Below, piece by piece: positions 24,166-32,973 of a stretch of 37,726 nucleotides of DNA. The position numbers and the translations under genes are program-made. The DNA lies in the NCBI GenBank assembly GCA_004283055.1, contig SHLP01000023.1, positions 1 through 37,726 of the forward strand, read 5' to 3'. Below the pieces are notes generated by a model. That model was not told where the DNA came from, ran no database searches, and was given only the letters and a program-made list of their open reading frames with translations. Position 1 is the stretch's first letter. Each line of letters opens with the position of its first letter. This stretch comes from Deltaproteobacteria bacterium. Its GTDB lineage: Bacteria; Myxococcota_A; Polyangia; Polyangiales; Houyiibacteriaceae.

Positions 24166-24763
24166 GGCACTCGGCTTCGCTTTGGTCACGGCCCTCGCGG
24201 TCTTCGCGCTCGTCGGCTGCACGAAGCGAAGCGCAGAGGACATCCCCGTCCTCGGTCAGCTACCCAAGTTTTCGCTCGTCGATCAAAACGAGCAGACCTT
24301 CGACCGTGCGTCGATGGAAGACAGGCTTTCGGTCTCGGCCTTCGTGTTCACCCATTGTCGGTCGTCTTGCCCGAGAATCACGGCCCATATGAAAGGGCTC
24401 CAGTCCCGGCTTTCGGACGTCTCGAGCGTCCAATTCGTCTCCGTCAGCGTCGATCCGCGCAACGACACCCCCGAGGTCATCAAAGCCTACATGACGAAAA
24501 ACGAGCTCGACGAGAGCAACTGGCGTTTCGTCACCGGCGAAGAGGAGGTGATTCGGCGCGTCGTCGTGGATGGCTTCCGGGTCGGGCTTGGGGACGCGGA
24601 CAGCAAGGCCGCGGGCGCCGAGGAGATCATGCACTCGAATTCTTTCGTCTTGGTCGACCAGGAGGCTCAGGTCCGGGGCTACTACCGAGCCAATAACGAC
24701 GGCATTGGGGATCTCGAGCGCGATCTGCGGGCTCTAACCGCCGTCACGGCACCCAAGCGTTGA
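24155..24763 (+). CDS. SCO1/SenC copper chaperone lipoprotein
   Basis: This 202-residue protein has the lipobox ALVGC (Cys22). The mature thioredoxin-like domain has the copper-binding FTHCRSSCP (C68, C72) and the third ligand H160 in EIMHSNSFVLVD, with SVSVDPRNDTPEVIKAY typical of SCO proteins. SCO proteins deliver copper to the CuA centre of cytochrome c oxidase on the outer face of the inner membrane. Overlap with ctaB implies co-expression with heme A synthesis. All three copper ligands are present. Confidence 0.94.
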   Translation: MRSRALGFALVTALAVFALVGCTKRSAEDIPVLGQLPKFSLVDQNEQTFDRASMEDRLSVSAFVFTHCRSSCPRITAHMKGLQSRLSDVSSVQFVSVSVDPRNDTPEVIKAYMTKNELDESNWRFVTGEEEVIRRVVVDGFRVGLGDADSKAAGAEEIMHSNSFVLVDQEAQVRGYYRANNDGIGDLERDLRALTAVTAPKR

Positions 24764-24794
24764 TAGCGCAGCGCTTCGGTGTTAAGCCCGCGGC

Positions 24795-26003
24795 ATGAGT
24801 GAACCCATCCCGGTCGCGCGGCGACTCAGCGTCGTAAAACCTTCTGCCACCGTCGCGGTTGCCCAGCGGGCGCGCGAGCTCAAAGCGCAGGGCATCGATG
24901 TGCTTTCCTTCAGTGTAGGCGAGCCGGACTTCGACACGCCCGTGCACATTCGCGAAGCCGCCAAGCAAGCAATCGACTCGGGAGCCACCCGCTACACGGC
25001 GGCGCGTGGGACCGTCGAGCTTCGCGAAGCGATTTGTGATGCGTCGGCAAAGCGACGTCCAGGGGCGAGCTACGAACCTTCCGACGTCGTCGTCTCGGTC
25101 GGGGCCAAGCACACGCTCTTCAATTTGGCGCTGGCGCTCTACGACGAGGGCGACGAGGTTCTCATCCCCGCGCCGTACTGGGTGAGCTATCCGGAGCAAG
25201 TCCGCCTGGCGGGCGCCGAGCCCGTGATCGTTCAAACGAGCGAAGAACAGGGTTTCCGCATGACGCCCGAAATGCTGCGCGCCGCGATCACCCCGAAGAC
25301 CAAAGCACTCATCCTCTGCTCGCCGTCGAACCCCACGGGCGGGGCCTACTCGGGCGAGCAGCTCCGTGCGCTCGCCGATGTTGCGGCCGAGCACGACTTC
25401 TGGATCATCGTCGACGAGATCTACGGGCAGCTGGTGTATGGAGGCTTCGAGCAGAAATCGATCGTCGAGGTCGCACCCGAGCTCAAGGATCGCATCATCA
25501 TCGTCGACGGGGTGAGCAAGACCTTCGCCATGACGGGCTGGCGCATCGGTTGGATGCTCTCTCCTGCGTACGTCGCAAAGGCGTGCGAGAAGATCCAAAG
25601 CCAATCGACCACCAACCCGAGCTCAATCGCTCAAAGCGCTGCCATCGCCGCGCTCCGAGGCCCCTGGGAGCCATTGGAAGAGATGCGCCAAGCCTTCGAG
25701 GCGCGGCGAAGCATCATCGTCGAGGGGCTCAACGCAATCGAGGGAATCAGCTGCGGGACACCGGAAGGGGCCTTCTACGCCTTCGCGAACGTGCAGGGCC
25801 TCATCGGTAAGCAGGGCGGGGGAAAGCAGCTCGAAACCGACCTCGATGTCGCAGGCTATCTGCTCGAGGAAGCGCGCTGCGCCGTCGTGCCAGGGACCGC
25901 GTTCGGCGCGCCCGGCTTCGTGCGCATTTCGTACGCGGCTTCGAACGACATGATTCGTGAGGGGCTGAAGCGCATCGGGGAAGCGGTTGGAAAGCTGAGC
26001 TGA
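24795..26003 (+). CDS. aspC: Class I aspartate aminotransferase (subgroup I-gamma-like)
   Basis: This 402-residue PLP enzyme has the I-gamma features SFSVGEPDFDTP, TRYTAARGTVELREAI, CSPSNPTGGAYS (Asn179), IIVDEIYGQLVYGG (D207, Y210), the Schiff-base K242 in VDGVSKTFAMTGWRIG, and the substrate Arg near the end (PGFVRISYA). It transfers amino groups between aspartate and 2-oxoglutarate. Related enzymes also use aromatic amino acids or prephenate, which the sequence does not decide. The start ATG is 31 bases after the sco1 stop, so it may share the transcript. Confidence 0.9.
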   Translation: MSEPIPVARRLSVVKPSATVAVAQRARELKAQGIDVLSFSVGEPDFDTPVHIREAAKQAIDSGATRYTAARGTVELREAICDASAKRRPGASYEPSDVVVSVGAKHTLFNLALALYDEGDEVLIPAPYWVSYPEQVRLAGAEPVIVQTSEEQGFRMTPEMLRAAITPKTKALILCSPSNPTGGAYSGEQLRALADVAAEHDFWIIVDEIYGQLVYGGFEQKSIVEVAPELKDRIIIVDGVSKTFAMTGWRIGWMLSPAYVAKACEKIQSQSTTNPSSIAQSAAIAALRGPWEPLEEMRQAFEARRSIIVEGLNAIEGISCGTPEGAFYAFANVQGLIGKQGGGKQLETDLDVAGYLLEEARCAVVPGTAFGAPGFVRISYAASNDMIREGLKRIGEAVGKLS

Positions 26004-26022
26004 GCTTCGGCAGCGCGAGCCG

Positions 26023-27060
26023 TCAGCGTGAACGCTGTGCGAGCGCGACCGCCGTTCTCGTGAGTAGAGCGACCCCGAGAACCGTCATCAAGAAGGCACT
26101 GGGCGTCCTCGGGGCGTAGCCGGCGCTCAGCAGTAAGAGGAGGGCTCCGCCGAGCTGTCTGCAAAGCCCGTCCTTCGACAGCGTCGCCGAAACGGTCACG
26201 GCGGCGCAGACGCTCAGCGGAATCGCATAGAGGATGAAGTCGCGATCGGGTAAGAAGTCGAGTCGGAGCGCGCCGTAAAGCAAGTCGGGGAGGTTTCGTC
26301 CGACCGCGTACTTCCACGCGATTATTCCCGCCGCGACGACCCCCCCAGCGAGCGCGGACAGGCCGAGCGCAGCCTTGCCGCGTAGCTCTCGCCAAGGGAT
26401 CGAGATGGCAAACCCAAGTGCGATGGGGACCGCCAGATAGGCCAGCTCACCAGACCAGCGAAACGCGTTGGCGAGACGCTCGGTGTGCTCCCAGTAGTTA
26501 CGTTCGCCAACCAGGCTCACCGCCATGGACAGGACGCCGCTCAGCGCAGCGACGAGCGTCAACACCAATGCGACCAAGACGGGGCGGGTAGAGCGCCATT
26601 GCATTCCGGCGAGGACCAGTAGGAGGATCGTTGCGTTGGCGAGGCCCGCGACCACGATGACCAGCTCGGGTCTGGTCCATGCGCGAGGCAAGAACGTCAT
26701 CAAGGTGAGGATGGGAACCAGCAGCCAGCCGAAGCTCGCGATGCCCGCGCGCGCAGAGAACGGGAGGCCGCTCTTCGGCGACGAAAGCGATGCAAGGCAG
26801 AACCCCAGCGCGACGAGGGCGCTCACCACGCTGAGATTGCGCGCGAAGCCACCCCAGGTACCGAGCCGAACGAGCGCATCGGTCGACCAGGTCTCGTGGC
26901 CCATGAGAATCAGAACTCGATTGATGATCAGGTCGGCGAGAGCAGAGACGCCCGCCATCCACGCCAGGGGAGGGGCCAGCGCTAGCTGGGGCAAACCTTG
27001 CTCTTCTGCGGGCGCGACGGCGGCCACGGCGGCTAGCGATGAGTCGATGCCCTCGGTCAA
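26023..27060 (-). CDS. Polytopic membrane protein of unknown function
   Basis: This 345-residue open frame begins with TTG at 27060, about ten bases after AGGG; the first in-frame ATG lies 34 codons later, so the start is uncertain. About nine or ten hydrophobic helices are visible (for example [26 protein letters not shown] and [18 protein letters not shown]). The short loops contain [26 protein letters not shown] and [16 protein letters not shown] do not recognise the family. It is divergent from bioB and convergent with the aminotransferase gene. Confidence 0.7.
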   Translation of the reverse strand: MTEGIDSSLAAVAAVAPAEEQGLPQLALAPPLAWMAGVSALADLIINRVLILMGHETWSTDALVRLGTWGGFARNLSVVSALVALGFCLASLSSPKSGLPFSARAGIASFGWLLVPILTLMTFLPRAWTRPELVIVVAGLANATILLLVLAGMQWRSTRPVLVALVLTLVAALSGVLSMAVSLVGERNYWEHTERLANAFRWSGELAYLAVPIALGFAISIPWRELRGKAALGLSALAGGVVAAGIIAWKYAVGRNLPDLLYGALRLDFLPDRDFILYAIPLSVCAAVTVSATLSKDGLCRQLGGALLLLLSAGYAPRTPSAFLMTVLGVALLTRTAVALAQRSR

Positions 27061-27121
27061 GATTCAGGGACCCTACGCGGGCAATCTAGCGTATTCAAGG
27101 CTCTCTGCTAGAACCGCTCAG

Positions 27122-28096
27122 ATGACCGCTGTGCGCAACGACTGGACGCGAGACGAAGCCCGTGCGCTTCACGATCTGCCACTCACCGATCTCCTGTTTC
27201 GGGCGCAAGAAGTGCATCGTGCGACGCAGCCGCGCGACGCAGTGCAGCTCTGCTCGCTGCTCTCCATCAAAACCGGAGCGTGCCAAGAGGACTGCTCGTA
27301 TTGCCCGCAAAGCTCCAAGTACGACACCGGCGTGGAAGCGGAGCGGCTGATGGACGTTGCAGACGTGCTCGGCAAGGCGCGCGAGGCCAAAGACGCCGGC
27401 GCTAGCCGCTTTTGCATGGGGGCGGCATGGCGCAGCCCAAAGAAGGGGAGCCGGCAATTCCGGCAGGTGTTGGAAATGGTGCGTGGGGTGCGTGCGCTCG
27501 GCATGGAGGCTTGTGTCACTCTGGGAATGCTCGATGATGAGCAAACCCAGGAGCTGAAGGACGCCGGCCTCACCGCGTACAATCACAACCTCGACACCTC
27601 CGAGGAGTACTACGGCGAAATCATCACGACCCGGACCTACAAGGACCGGCTCGACACGATTGCTCGGGTTTCCGCCGCTGGGATCTCCGTCTGCGCCGGG
27701 GGCATCATCGGCATGGGCGAAAGCATCGACGATCGCGTCGGCATGCTGGTGACGCTGGCCAATCTCTCTCCGCAGCCCGAGAGTGTTCCGGTCAATGCGC
27801 TCGTAGCGGTCCCAGGAACTCCTCTGGGCGACCAAAAGCCGGTTGATTCGCTCGAGCTCGTTCGCATGTGCGCTACCGCGCGCATCATGATCCCAGGGGC
27901 GCGTGTCCGGCTCTCGGCTGGGCGGGCTTCCCTCAGCCGCGAGGCACAGCTGCTCTGTTTCATGGCGGGCGCAAACAGTGTTTTCTTCGGCGACAAGCTG
28001 TTGACGACGGGGAACCCGGACCACGACGCAGACCTCAGCCTGCTCCGCGATGCGGGCCTCTCGGCCTTGGTCTCGGCGTCCGACGCCGCTGAGTGA
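27122..28096 (+). CDS. bioB: Biotin synthase
   Basis: I start at the ATG at 27122, giving 324 residues; the open frame upstream runs antisense to the membrane protein gene. It is a radical SAM enzyme with [14 protein letters not shown] (C54, C58, C61 bind the 4Fe-4S cluster). Cluster residues of the 2Fe-2S site lie in [18 protein letters not shown] and [11 protein letters not shown], with the Arg ligand in [21 protein letters not shown] is also diagnostic. It inserts sulfur into dethiobiotin. No bioA or bioD is nearby; the alpha-oxoamine synthase at 32974 could be a BioF but is 5 kb away. Confidence 0.97.
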   Translation: MTAVRNDWTRDEARALHDLPLTDLLFRAQEVHRATQPRDAVQLCSLLSIKTGACQEDCSYCPQSSKYDTGVEAERLMDVADVLGKAREAKDAGASRFCMGAAWRSPKKGSRQFRQVLEMVRGVRALGMEACVTLGMLDDEQTQELKDAGLTAYNHNLDTSEEYYGEIITTRTYKDRLDTIARVSAAGISVCAGGIIGMGESIDDRVGMLVTLANLSPQPESVPVNALVAVPGTPLGDQKPVDSLELVRMCATARIMIPGARVRLSAGRASLSREAQLLCFMAGANSVFFGDKLLTTGNPDHDADLSLLRDAGLSALVSASDAAE

Positions 28097-28119
28097 GGTC
28101 TTTTCACCTGGAATCATTC

Positions 28120-28139
28120 AGCTTTTGGCAGGCCAAGCT
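28120..28139 (+). terminator. Possible terminator downstream of bioB
   Basis: AGCTT pairs with AAGCT around a short GG/CC extension (28120-28139). It is followed by an AT-rich run containing ATTGAATTTGATTT, which fits a weak intrinsic terminator between bioB and bfd. Confidence 0.35.
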
Positions 28140-28146
28140 ATTGAAT

Positions 28147-28174
28147 TTGATTTGCAACATCTATCGCGTATAAA
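28147..28174 (+). promoter_or_regulatory. Possible sigma70-type promoter for bfd
   Basis: TTGATT (28147-28152) and TATAAA (28169-28174) are separated by 16 bases in an unusually AT-rich patch of this GC-rich DNA. The predicted transcription start would fall at about the ATG at 28181, so the mRNA may be leaderless or have a very short leader. No Shine-Dalgarno is seen before the ATG, which fits that reading. Confidence 0.38.
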
Positions 28175-28180
28175 GAAACC

Positions 28181-28381
28181 ATGCTCGTGTGCCACTGCCA
28201 CGCGGTCAACGACCGAACGATTCGTCAGTGCGTCAACAATGGCGCGCGGAGTGAGAACGAAGTCCGAGAGGCCTGCGGCGCAGGCTCTGGCTGCGGCAGC
28301 TGTAAGCCGGCGATCGATCGCCTAATCGAGCTTCACCACGACTCCCAGAGCGGGCTCGGCGGCAGCGGCGCGCAGGGCTGA
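28181..28381 (+). CDS. bfd: Bacterioferritin-associated ferredoxin
   Basis: This 66-residue protein has the Bfd 2Fe-2S pattern: CHC at residues 4-6 (LVCHCHAVNDRTIRQCV) and CGSC around residues 38-41 (GAGSGCGSCKPAI). In Pseudomonas and E. coli, Bfd binds bacterioferritin and passes electrons to its heme to release stored iron. Bfr is encoded 105 bases downstream, confirming the pairing. The short Gly/Ser tail is not conserved. Confidence 0.93.
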   Translation: MLVCHCHAVNDRTIRQCVNNGARSENEVREACGAGSGCGSCKPAIDRLIELHHDSQSGLGGSGAQG

Positions 28382-28408
28382 CCTCCCCGCGCAGCGCTGA
28401 CATCGCCC

Positions 28409-28423
28409 TGATAACGCATATCA
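28409..28423. promoter_or_regulatory. Candidate Fur box (iron regulation) upstream of bfr
   Basis: TGATA (28409-28413) and TATCA (28419-28423) form a perfect inverted repeat around ACGCA. Compared with the core TGATAATCATTATCA consensus, 11 of 15 positions match. It sits between bfd and bfr, in a short AT-richer patch about 65 bases before the bfr start, a sensible place for iron-dependent control of iron storage. This was found by eye only. Confidence 0.35.
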
Positions 28424-28486
28424 AGTTCAGCTTTGATGCATTGCCACGGGCAACGGCCTTCTCTATGTTCCCGCGAAGGGAGATAC

Positions 28487-28963
28487 ATGAAGGGCAACGA
28501 CGAAGTCATCACAGTGCTCAATGAGGTCCTGACCTCCGAGCTTACCGCCATCAACCAGTACTTCATCCATTCGAAGATGTGCGAAGACTGGGGCTTCCAA
28601 AAACTCGCTGCAAAGAAGCGCGAGGAGTCTATCGAGGAGATGAATCACGCCGACATCGTCATCTCGCGCATCTTGTTCCTAGAGGGCGTGCCGAACATGC
28701 AGCGCTACTTCCCGGTGAAGGTAGGCGAAGATGCGATTGAACAGCACCGGGCCGATCTCGAGGTCGAATACGACGCCGTCAAACGTCTCAACGCCGGGAT
28801 CGCGACTTGCGCGGAGAAGGGCGACAACGGCACCCGCGAGCTCCTGCAAACGATTCTTCAGCAAGAAGAAGAAGGCATCGACTGGCTCGAAGCTCAGCTC
28901 CATCTGGTCGAAATGATTGGCAAGGAGCGATACCTCGCCGAGCAGATGGGCGACGGCGCCTAG
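28487..28963 (+). CDS. bfr: Bacterioferritin
   Basis: I start at the ATG at 28487 behind AAGGGAG, giving 158 residues, exactly the E. coli Bfr length. The four-helix-bundle protein begins [13 protein letters not shown] and keeps the heme ligand M52 (EEMNHAD). Ferroxidase ligands E18, E51, H54, E94 and E127 are present. The sixth position, His130 in E. coli, reads Gly here ([11 protein letters not shown]). It should store ferric iron in a 24-mer cage and receive electrons from Bfd. The missing His could weaken the second iron site or mark a subunit that works with another ferritin. Confidence 0.96.
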   Translation: MKGNDEVITVLNEVLTSELTAINQYFIHSKMCEDWGFQKLAAKKREESIEEMNHADIVISRILFLEGVPNMQRYFPVKVGEDAIEQHRADLEVEYDAVKRLNAGIATCAEKGDNGTRELLQTILQQEEEGIDWLEAQLHLVEMIGKERYLAEQMGDGA

Positions 28964-28995
28964 CCCCCGCTCCCACGCCTGCTAAAAGTCTAGCG

Positions 28996-30645
28996 ATGAA
29001 CGCGCACCCGCTCGCCGGCCAGCCAGCGCCGACAAATGTTCTCGTCGACGTCGCAAAGCTGATCACTGCGTACTACGAAGACAAACCCGACTCCAATGAG
29101 CCGAGCCATCGCGTGAGCTTCGGCACCTCCGGGCACCGTGGCTCCTCGTTTCGCCGCAGCTTCAACGAGGCTCACATTCTCGCTACCACCCAAGCGATCT
29201 GCGACTATCGCCGGACCGAGGGAATCGACGGCCCGCTCTACATCGGCATCGACACACACGCGCTGTCAGCGCCGGCCGGCAGGACCGCGCTCGAGGTCCT
29301 CGCCGCAAACGGCGTCGAGACCTGCATGGCGCCGGAGGGCCACTTCACGCCAACGCCGGCTATTTCGTTTGCGATTCTCGAGCACAACCGAAACAGCGCG
29401 AGCGATGGCGACGGGATCGTCGTGACGCCATCGCACAACCCGCCCGAAGACGGCGGGTTCAAGTACAACCCGCCGCACGGCGGGCCCGCGGACACCGAGG
29501 TCACCTCCTGGATCGAACGCCGGGCCAATCAGCTCTTGGCGTCGGGGCTCAAAGACGTGCGACGCCTCACCTACGAGGCCGCGCTTCGCTCCGATTCCAC
29601 GCATCTCCACGATTTCATCACGCCGTATGTAGAGGCCCTCGAGACCGTCCTAGACATGCGGGCGATTTCGAGCGCGGGCCTCAGAATCGGCGTCGACCCA
29701 ATGGGCGGCGCGGGCATCGAGTACTGGCCCCGCATCGCGCAGCATTACGATCTCCGGCTGGAGATCGTGAACGACGCAATCGACCCGACGTTTTCGTTCA
29801 TGACGCTCGATCGCGATGGCAAGATCCGCATGGACTGCTCTTCGCCCTACGCGATGGCCAGTCTGGTCGACCTCCGAAATCAGTACGACATCGCTTTCGG
29901 CAACGATACCGACTTCGACCGGCACGGGATCGTGACGAGTAGCTGGGGGCTCCTCAACCCGAACCACTACCTGAGCGTCGCGATCAGCTATCTGTTCACC
30001 GAGCGAGGCTGGGATGCGCGAGCAGCGATCGGAAAAACGCTCGTGAGCAGCGCGATGATCGACCGCGTCGCCAAGGATCTGCGCCGCCGGCTTGCAGAGG
30101 TCCCCGTCGGCTTCAAATGGTTCGTTCAAGGCTTGCTCGACGGCTCTTACGGATTCGGCGGGGAGGAAAGCGCGGGTGCCTCGTTCCTGCGCAAAGATGG
30201 CAGCGTTTGGACGACCGACAAGGATGGCATTCTTCTAAACCTTCTCGCCGCGGAGATCACCGCCACCACGGGCCAAGACCCAGGCGAGTGCTACCAGAGC
30301 CTCACCAGGCAGTTCGGCGCACCCGTGTACGAGCGCATCGACGCGCCGGCGACGCCCGAACAAAAAGCCGCCCTCAAGGGGATGAGCGAGTCGGACCTCG
30401 ATGCCTCGGAGCTCGCCGGCGAACCCATCGAACAAGTCCTCACCAAGGCGCCAGACAACGATGCGGCAATTGGTGGGCTGAAGGTCACCACGGCGAACGG
30501 CTGGTTCGCCGCGCGGCCCTCCGGCACCGAGGATGTGTACAAGATCTACGCCGAAAGCTTCGCCGGCCGCGAGCATCTGGCGTCGATCCAAAAGGAAGCC
30601 AAAGAGCTCATCGGCCGCGTGTTCGAACAGAGCGCGACCGCTTGA
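28996..30645 (+). CDS. pgm: Alpha-D-glucose phosphate-specific phosphoglucomutase
   Basis: This 549-residue protein starts at the ATG at 28996, 32 bases after the bfr stop. Catalytic Ser146 lies in [21 protein letters not shown], at the same position and context as in E. coli Pgm. It also has [10 protein letters not shown] near the N-terminus, the metal loop [10 protein letters not shown], sugar-binding [15 protein letters not shown] and phosphate-binding [16 protein letters not shown]. It interconverts glucose 1- and 6-phosphate, feeding UDP-glucose and envelope polysaccharides. Length and motifs are complete. Confidence 0.97.
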   Translation: MNAHPLAGQPAPTNVLVDVAKLITAYYEDKPDSNEPSHRVSFGTSGHRGSSFRRSFNEAHILATTQAICDYRRTEGIDGPLYIGIDTHALSAPAGRTALEVLAANGVETCMAPEGHFTPTPAISFAILEHNRNSASDGDGIVVTPSHNPPEDGGFKYNPPHGGPADTEVTSWIERRANQLLASGLKDVRRLTYEAALRSDSTHLHDFITPYVEALETVLDMRAISSAGLRIGVDPMGGAGIEYWPRIAQHYDLRLEIVNDAIDPTFSFMTLDRDGKIRMDCSSPYAMASLVDLRNQYDIAFGNDTDFDRHGIVTSSWGLLNPNHYLSVAISYLFTERGWDARAAIGKTLVSSAMIDRVAKDLRRRLAEVPVGFKWFVQGLLDGSYGFGGEESAGASFLRKDGSVWTTDKDGILLNLLAAEITATTGQDPGECYQSLTRQFGAPVYERIDAPATPEQKAALKGMSESDLDASELAGEPIEQVLTKAPDNDAAIGGLKVTTANGWFAARPSGTEDVYKIYAESFAGREHLASIQKEAKELIGRVFEQSATA

Positions 30646-30677
30646 GCGTCTGGCTCAATCGTGTTTAGCTCCGCCGC

Positions 30678-31658
30678 GTGGTAGCGCTCGTAACCGGTGG
30701 AGGCGGCCGCCTTGGTAACGTTCTGGTTCGAAGGCTTCTCGAGCGCGGTGAAAAGGTGCGGGTTTTGGAGCCAGGAGGCTTGCCCGAATCGCTGAGGGGT
30801 CTCGACATCGACTTCTCGTCTGGCTCGGTGCTCGACGCTGGCGACGTCGCGCGCGCCGTCGACGGCACGGGGGTCGTCTATCATCTCGCAGCCAAGATCG
30901 ACCTCAGCCCAAAAAAAGACCCGATGATGTACAGCATCAACGTCGAGGGTACGAGAAAAGTCGTGGAAGCTTGTCTTGCTCGTAAGCTGAGGTTGGTTCA
31001 CACGAGCTCCCACCATGCGCTCGTGCGCGAGCCCCTCGATGAGCCCCTCACCGAAGACAAACCGCTCGCTCTGAACGAGAAATGCGAATACCACCGTTCC
31101 AAAGCCATCGGCGAAACCATCGTCCTGGACGCCTGTCAGCGCGGGCTCGATGCCGTGATCGTGAACCCCGGGTCGATGATCGGTCCGCACGACTACGCGC
31201 CATCGATGATCGGCGCAGCTCTCATCGACATGTACCTCGGGCGCGTTCCCGTCTTGCTCGACTTGCTGAGTGACTATGTCGATGTGCGTGACGTCGCGGA
31301 CGGCATGATCTCGGCTGCACAAAAAGGACGGCGCGGCGAGCGATACTTCCTCACCGGCGACGTCATTCCCATCATGGAGATGGCCTCGCTCTATGGAGAG
31401 GTCACGGGAGTAAAGATGCCTGCCCGTGCGTTGCCGCTTTGGGTGGGTTGGGCCCTTCTGCCAATCTCGCTCCTGGGTAGCGCCATCAGCAACAAGGAGC
31501 CCTTCCTCACGGCCGACATGCTGAGGGCCAGTGTGTCGAATGAAGTCGTCTCACACGACAAGGCGCATCGCGAGCTCGGGTACACGATTCGCGCGCTCCG
31601 CGAATCGCTCACCGATGCAGTCGCTTGGTATCGGGAGCGGGGCTGGCTCGACGGATGA
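30678..31658 (+). CDS. Extended SDR (NAD-dependent epimerase / 3-beta-HSD / reductase-like)
   Basis: This 326-residue protein has a GTG start. It has the extended SDR loop VTGGGGRLGNVLVRRL (residues 5-20), the acidic Asp after strand 3, YHLAAKIDLSP, the active site Y138-HRS-K142, and VNPGSMIGPHDYAPS. Its C-terminus has a hydrophobic segment (LPLWVGWALLPISLLGSAI) as in membrane-associated 3-beta-hydroxysteroid dehydrogenase/dihydroflavonol reductase-like members. The substrate is unknown. With the alpha-oxoamine synthase and ACP nearby, a keto-lipid reductase of the CerR type is one option. Confidence 0.85.
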   Translation: MVALVTGGGGRLGNVLVRRLLERGEKVRVLEPGGLPESLRGLDIDFSSGSVLDAGDVARAVDGTGVVYHLAAKIDLSPKKDPMMYSINVEGTRKVVEACLARKLRLVHTSSHHALVREPLDEPLTEDKPLALNEKCEYHRSKAIGETIVLDACQRGLDAVIVNPGSMIGPHDYAPSMIGAALIDMYLGRVPVLLDLLSDYVDVRDVADGMISAAQKGRRGERYFLTGDVIPIMEMASLYGEVTGVKMPARALPLWVGWALLPISLLGSAISNKEPFLTADMLRASVSNEVVSHDKAHRELGYTIRALRESLTDAVAWYRERGWLDG

Positions 31659-31709
31659 TGATGCGGGTTTCGCCGTTGACATGCTGCCCGTGCTACACAT
31701 GAATCAGCC

Positions 31710-32603
31710 ATGAGCGGAAGGGAGCCAAAGCGCCATCAGGACCTCGAAGACTTGATCGATGTCATCGCCGCGTCTTACGACGGCGACGAGGAAATCAACA
31801 ACCTCGATAGCGCCGCCCTTCCAAACAAGCGCGCGGTCATCGAGGCCTTCAACCACATCACACCCGTTCTCTACATGGGTTTCTACACGACCCGCGCTTT
31901 GAACCGCACCAATCTTCGCTACGCGATCAGCGAGCACCTTTACCCAGCGCAAGACATCTTGGTGGAGCAGATCGATCGTGCGATTCGCTATCAAGAGCGC
32001 ATGGGTCAGGTGTCTGACACGAAGCCTGAAGGCTGGAGCGAAGATGTCGTCTTGCGCCTCTTCCACAAGATCCCCGAGCTTCGGCGTGTTCTGAATACCG
32101 ACATTCGAGCTGCGTACGATGGAGATCCTGCTGCCGCCAGCATCGAAGAGGTGATTTTCAGCTATCCGAGCGTCCAGGCCATAACTGCGTATCGTGTCGC
32201 CCACGAGCTGTGCATGTTCAACGTCCCAATGATTCCCCGAATCATCACGGAGCACGCGCACAGCAAATCTGGCATCGACATCAACCCTTGCGCGCAGATT
32301 GGCGAGAGCTTTTTCATCGATCACGGTACCGGGGTCGTGATCGGCGCAACGGCCGTCATCGGGCGCAACGTTAAACTCTACCAGGGCGTGACCCTCGGAG
32401 CGCTCAGTGTATCTTGGGACGAAGCGCGCGGTTGCCACGGGACGAAGAGGCACCCCACGATCGAGGACGACGTGACGATCTACGCCGGAGCGTCCATCCA
32501 CGGGGGCGACACGATCATCGGGAAAGGCTCGGTGATCGGCGGGAACGTCTGGCTCACCAAGTCTGTTCCGCCAGGGTCTAAGATCTTCGGCCGGGCGAAG
32601 TAG
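31710..32603 (+). CDS. Serine O-acetyltransferase (EpsC/CysE-like)
   Basis: This 297-residue protein has an all-helical N-terminal part and a C-terminal left-handed beta-helix. Diagnostic segments are FSYPSVQAITAYRVAHELC, the active-site region SKSGIDINPCAQIGESFFIDHGTGVVIGATAVIG with its catalytic His, VTLGALSV, RHPTIEDDVTIYAGASI and NVWLTKSVPPGS. The long N-terminal domain is typical of the EpsC subgroup rather than short CysE. It makes O-acetylserine for cysteine synthesis. It converges on the ACP gene 13 bases away. Confidence 0.9.
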   Translation: MSGREPKRHQDLEDLIDVIAASYDGDEEINNLDSAALPNKRAVIEAFNHITPVLYMGFYTTRALNRTNLRYAISEHLYPAQDILVEQIDRAIRYQERMGQVSDTKPEGWSEDVVLRLFHKIPELRRVLNTDIRAAYDGDPAAASIEEVIFSYPSVQAITAYRVAHELCMFNVPMIPRIITEHAHSKSGIDINPCAQIGESFFIDHGTGVVIGATAVIGRNVKLYQGVTLGALSVSWDEARGCHGTKRHPTIEDDVTIYAGASIHGGDTIIGKGSVIGGNVWLTKSVPPGSKIFGRAK

Positions 32604-32616
32604 AGGATCCGCCGAG

Positions 32617-32856
32617 CTAACTGGCTTCGGCGAGCTTCTCTTTGACCTTGTCGTAGACAGCCTTGAGGTTGATCAGCTCGCCGAGCTCGTCTTCTCCGAT
32701 GGTAATCTCGTAATCTTTTTCCACATCCGCAACGATTTCGATCGCCATCATGCTGTCGATTCCCAAATCTGCGAACGGAGTATCCTCGGGGATATCCTCG
32801 ACTTCCGTTACCTCGGTGATGATCTGCCTCAGCTCGTTTTTAAGCTCGTCCGACAT
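32617..32856 (-). CDS. Dedicated acyl carrier protein
   Basis: This 79-residue acidic protein has the phosphopantetheine-attachment motif LGIDSMMAIEIVADVE with Ser35, and an ACP helix pattern throughout (ELRQIITEV, IPEDTPFADLG). It is not next to fab genes; it diverges from the alpha-oxoamine synthase gene with 117 bases between starts. That placement suggests it carries the acyl chain for that enzyme, as dedicated ACPs do for bacterial serine palmitoyltransferase or pimeloyl-ACP-dependent BioF. This link is an inference from location. Confidence 0.93.
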   Translation of the reverse strand: MSDELKNELRQIITEVTEVEDIPEDTPFADLGIDSMMAIEIVADVEKDYEITIGEDELGELINLKAVYDKVKEKLAEAS

Positions 32857-32973
32857 GACGCCCGTATATGCTTTCGTTCCCGAAGAGCGTCAAGCATTTG
32901 AAAACTGGCCGACTGGCCTGTTTCGAATGTGGTCAAGACGGGAATTTACGGTACCTTGTGCCCCTCAGGTCCC
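32857..32973. promoter_or_regulatory. Divergent promoter region between ACP and alpha-oxoamine synthase
   Basis: This 117-base region is AT-richer than its surroundings. Toward the ACP gene, TTGACG (complement of 32888-32893) lies 17 bases from CATATA (complement of 32865-32870), close to the start codon. Toward the synthase, TTGAAA occurs at 32898-32903 without a convincing -10 box. A direct repeat of ACTGGCC (two copies around 32904-32918) could be an operator half-site. These are weak matches. Confidence 0.25.

Noticed and set aside
26525-27121. Upstream extension of the bioB frame
   Set aside because: It lies opposite the membrane protein gene and is a GC-rich shadow; BioB homology begins near 27122.
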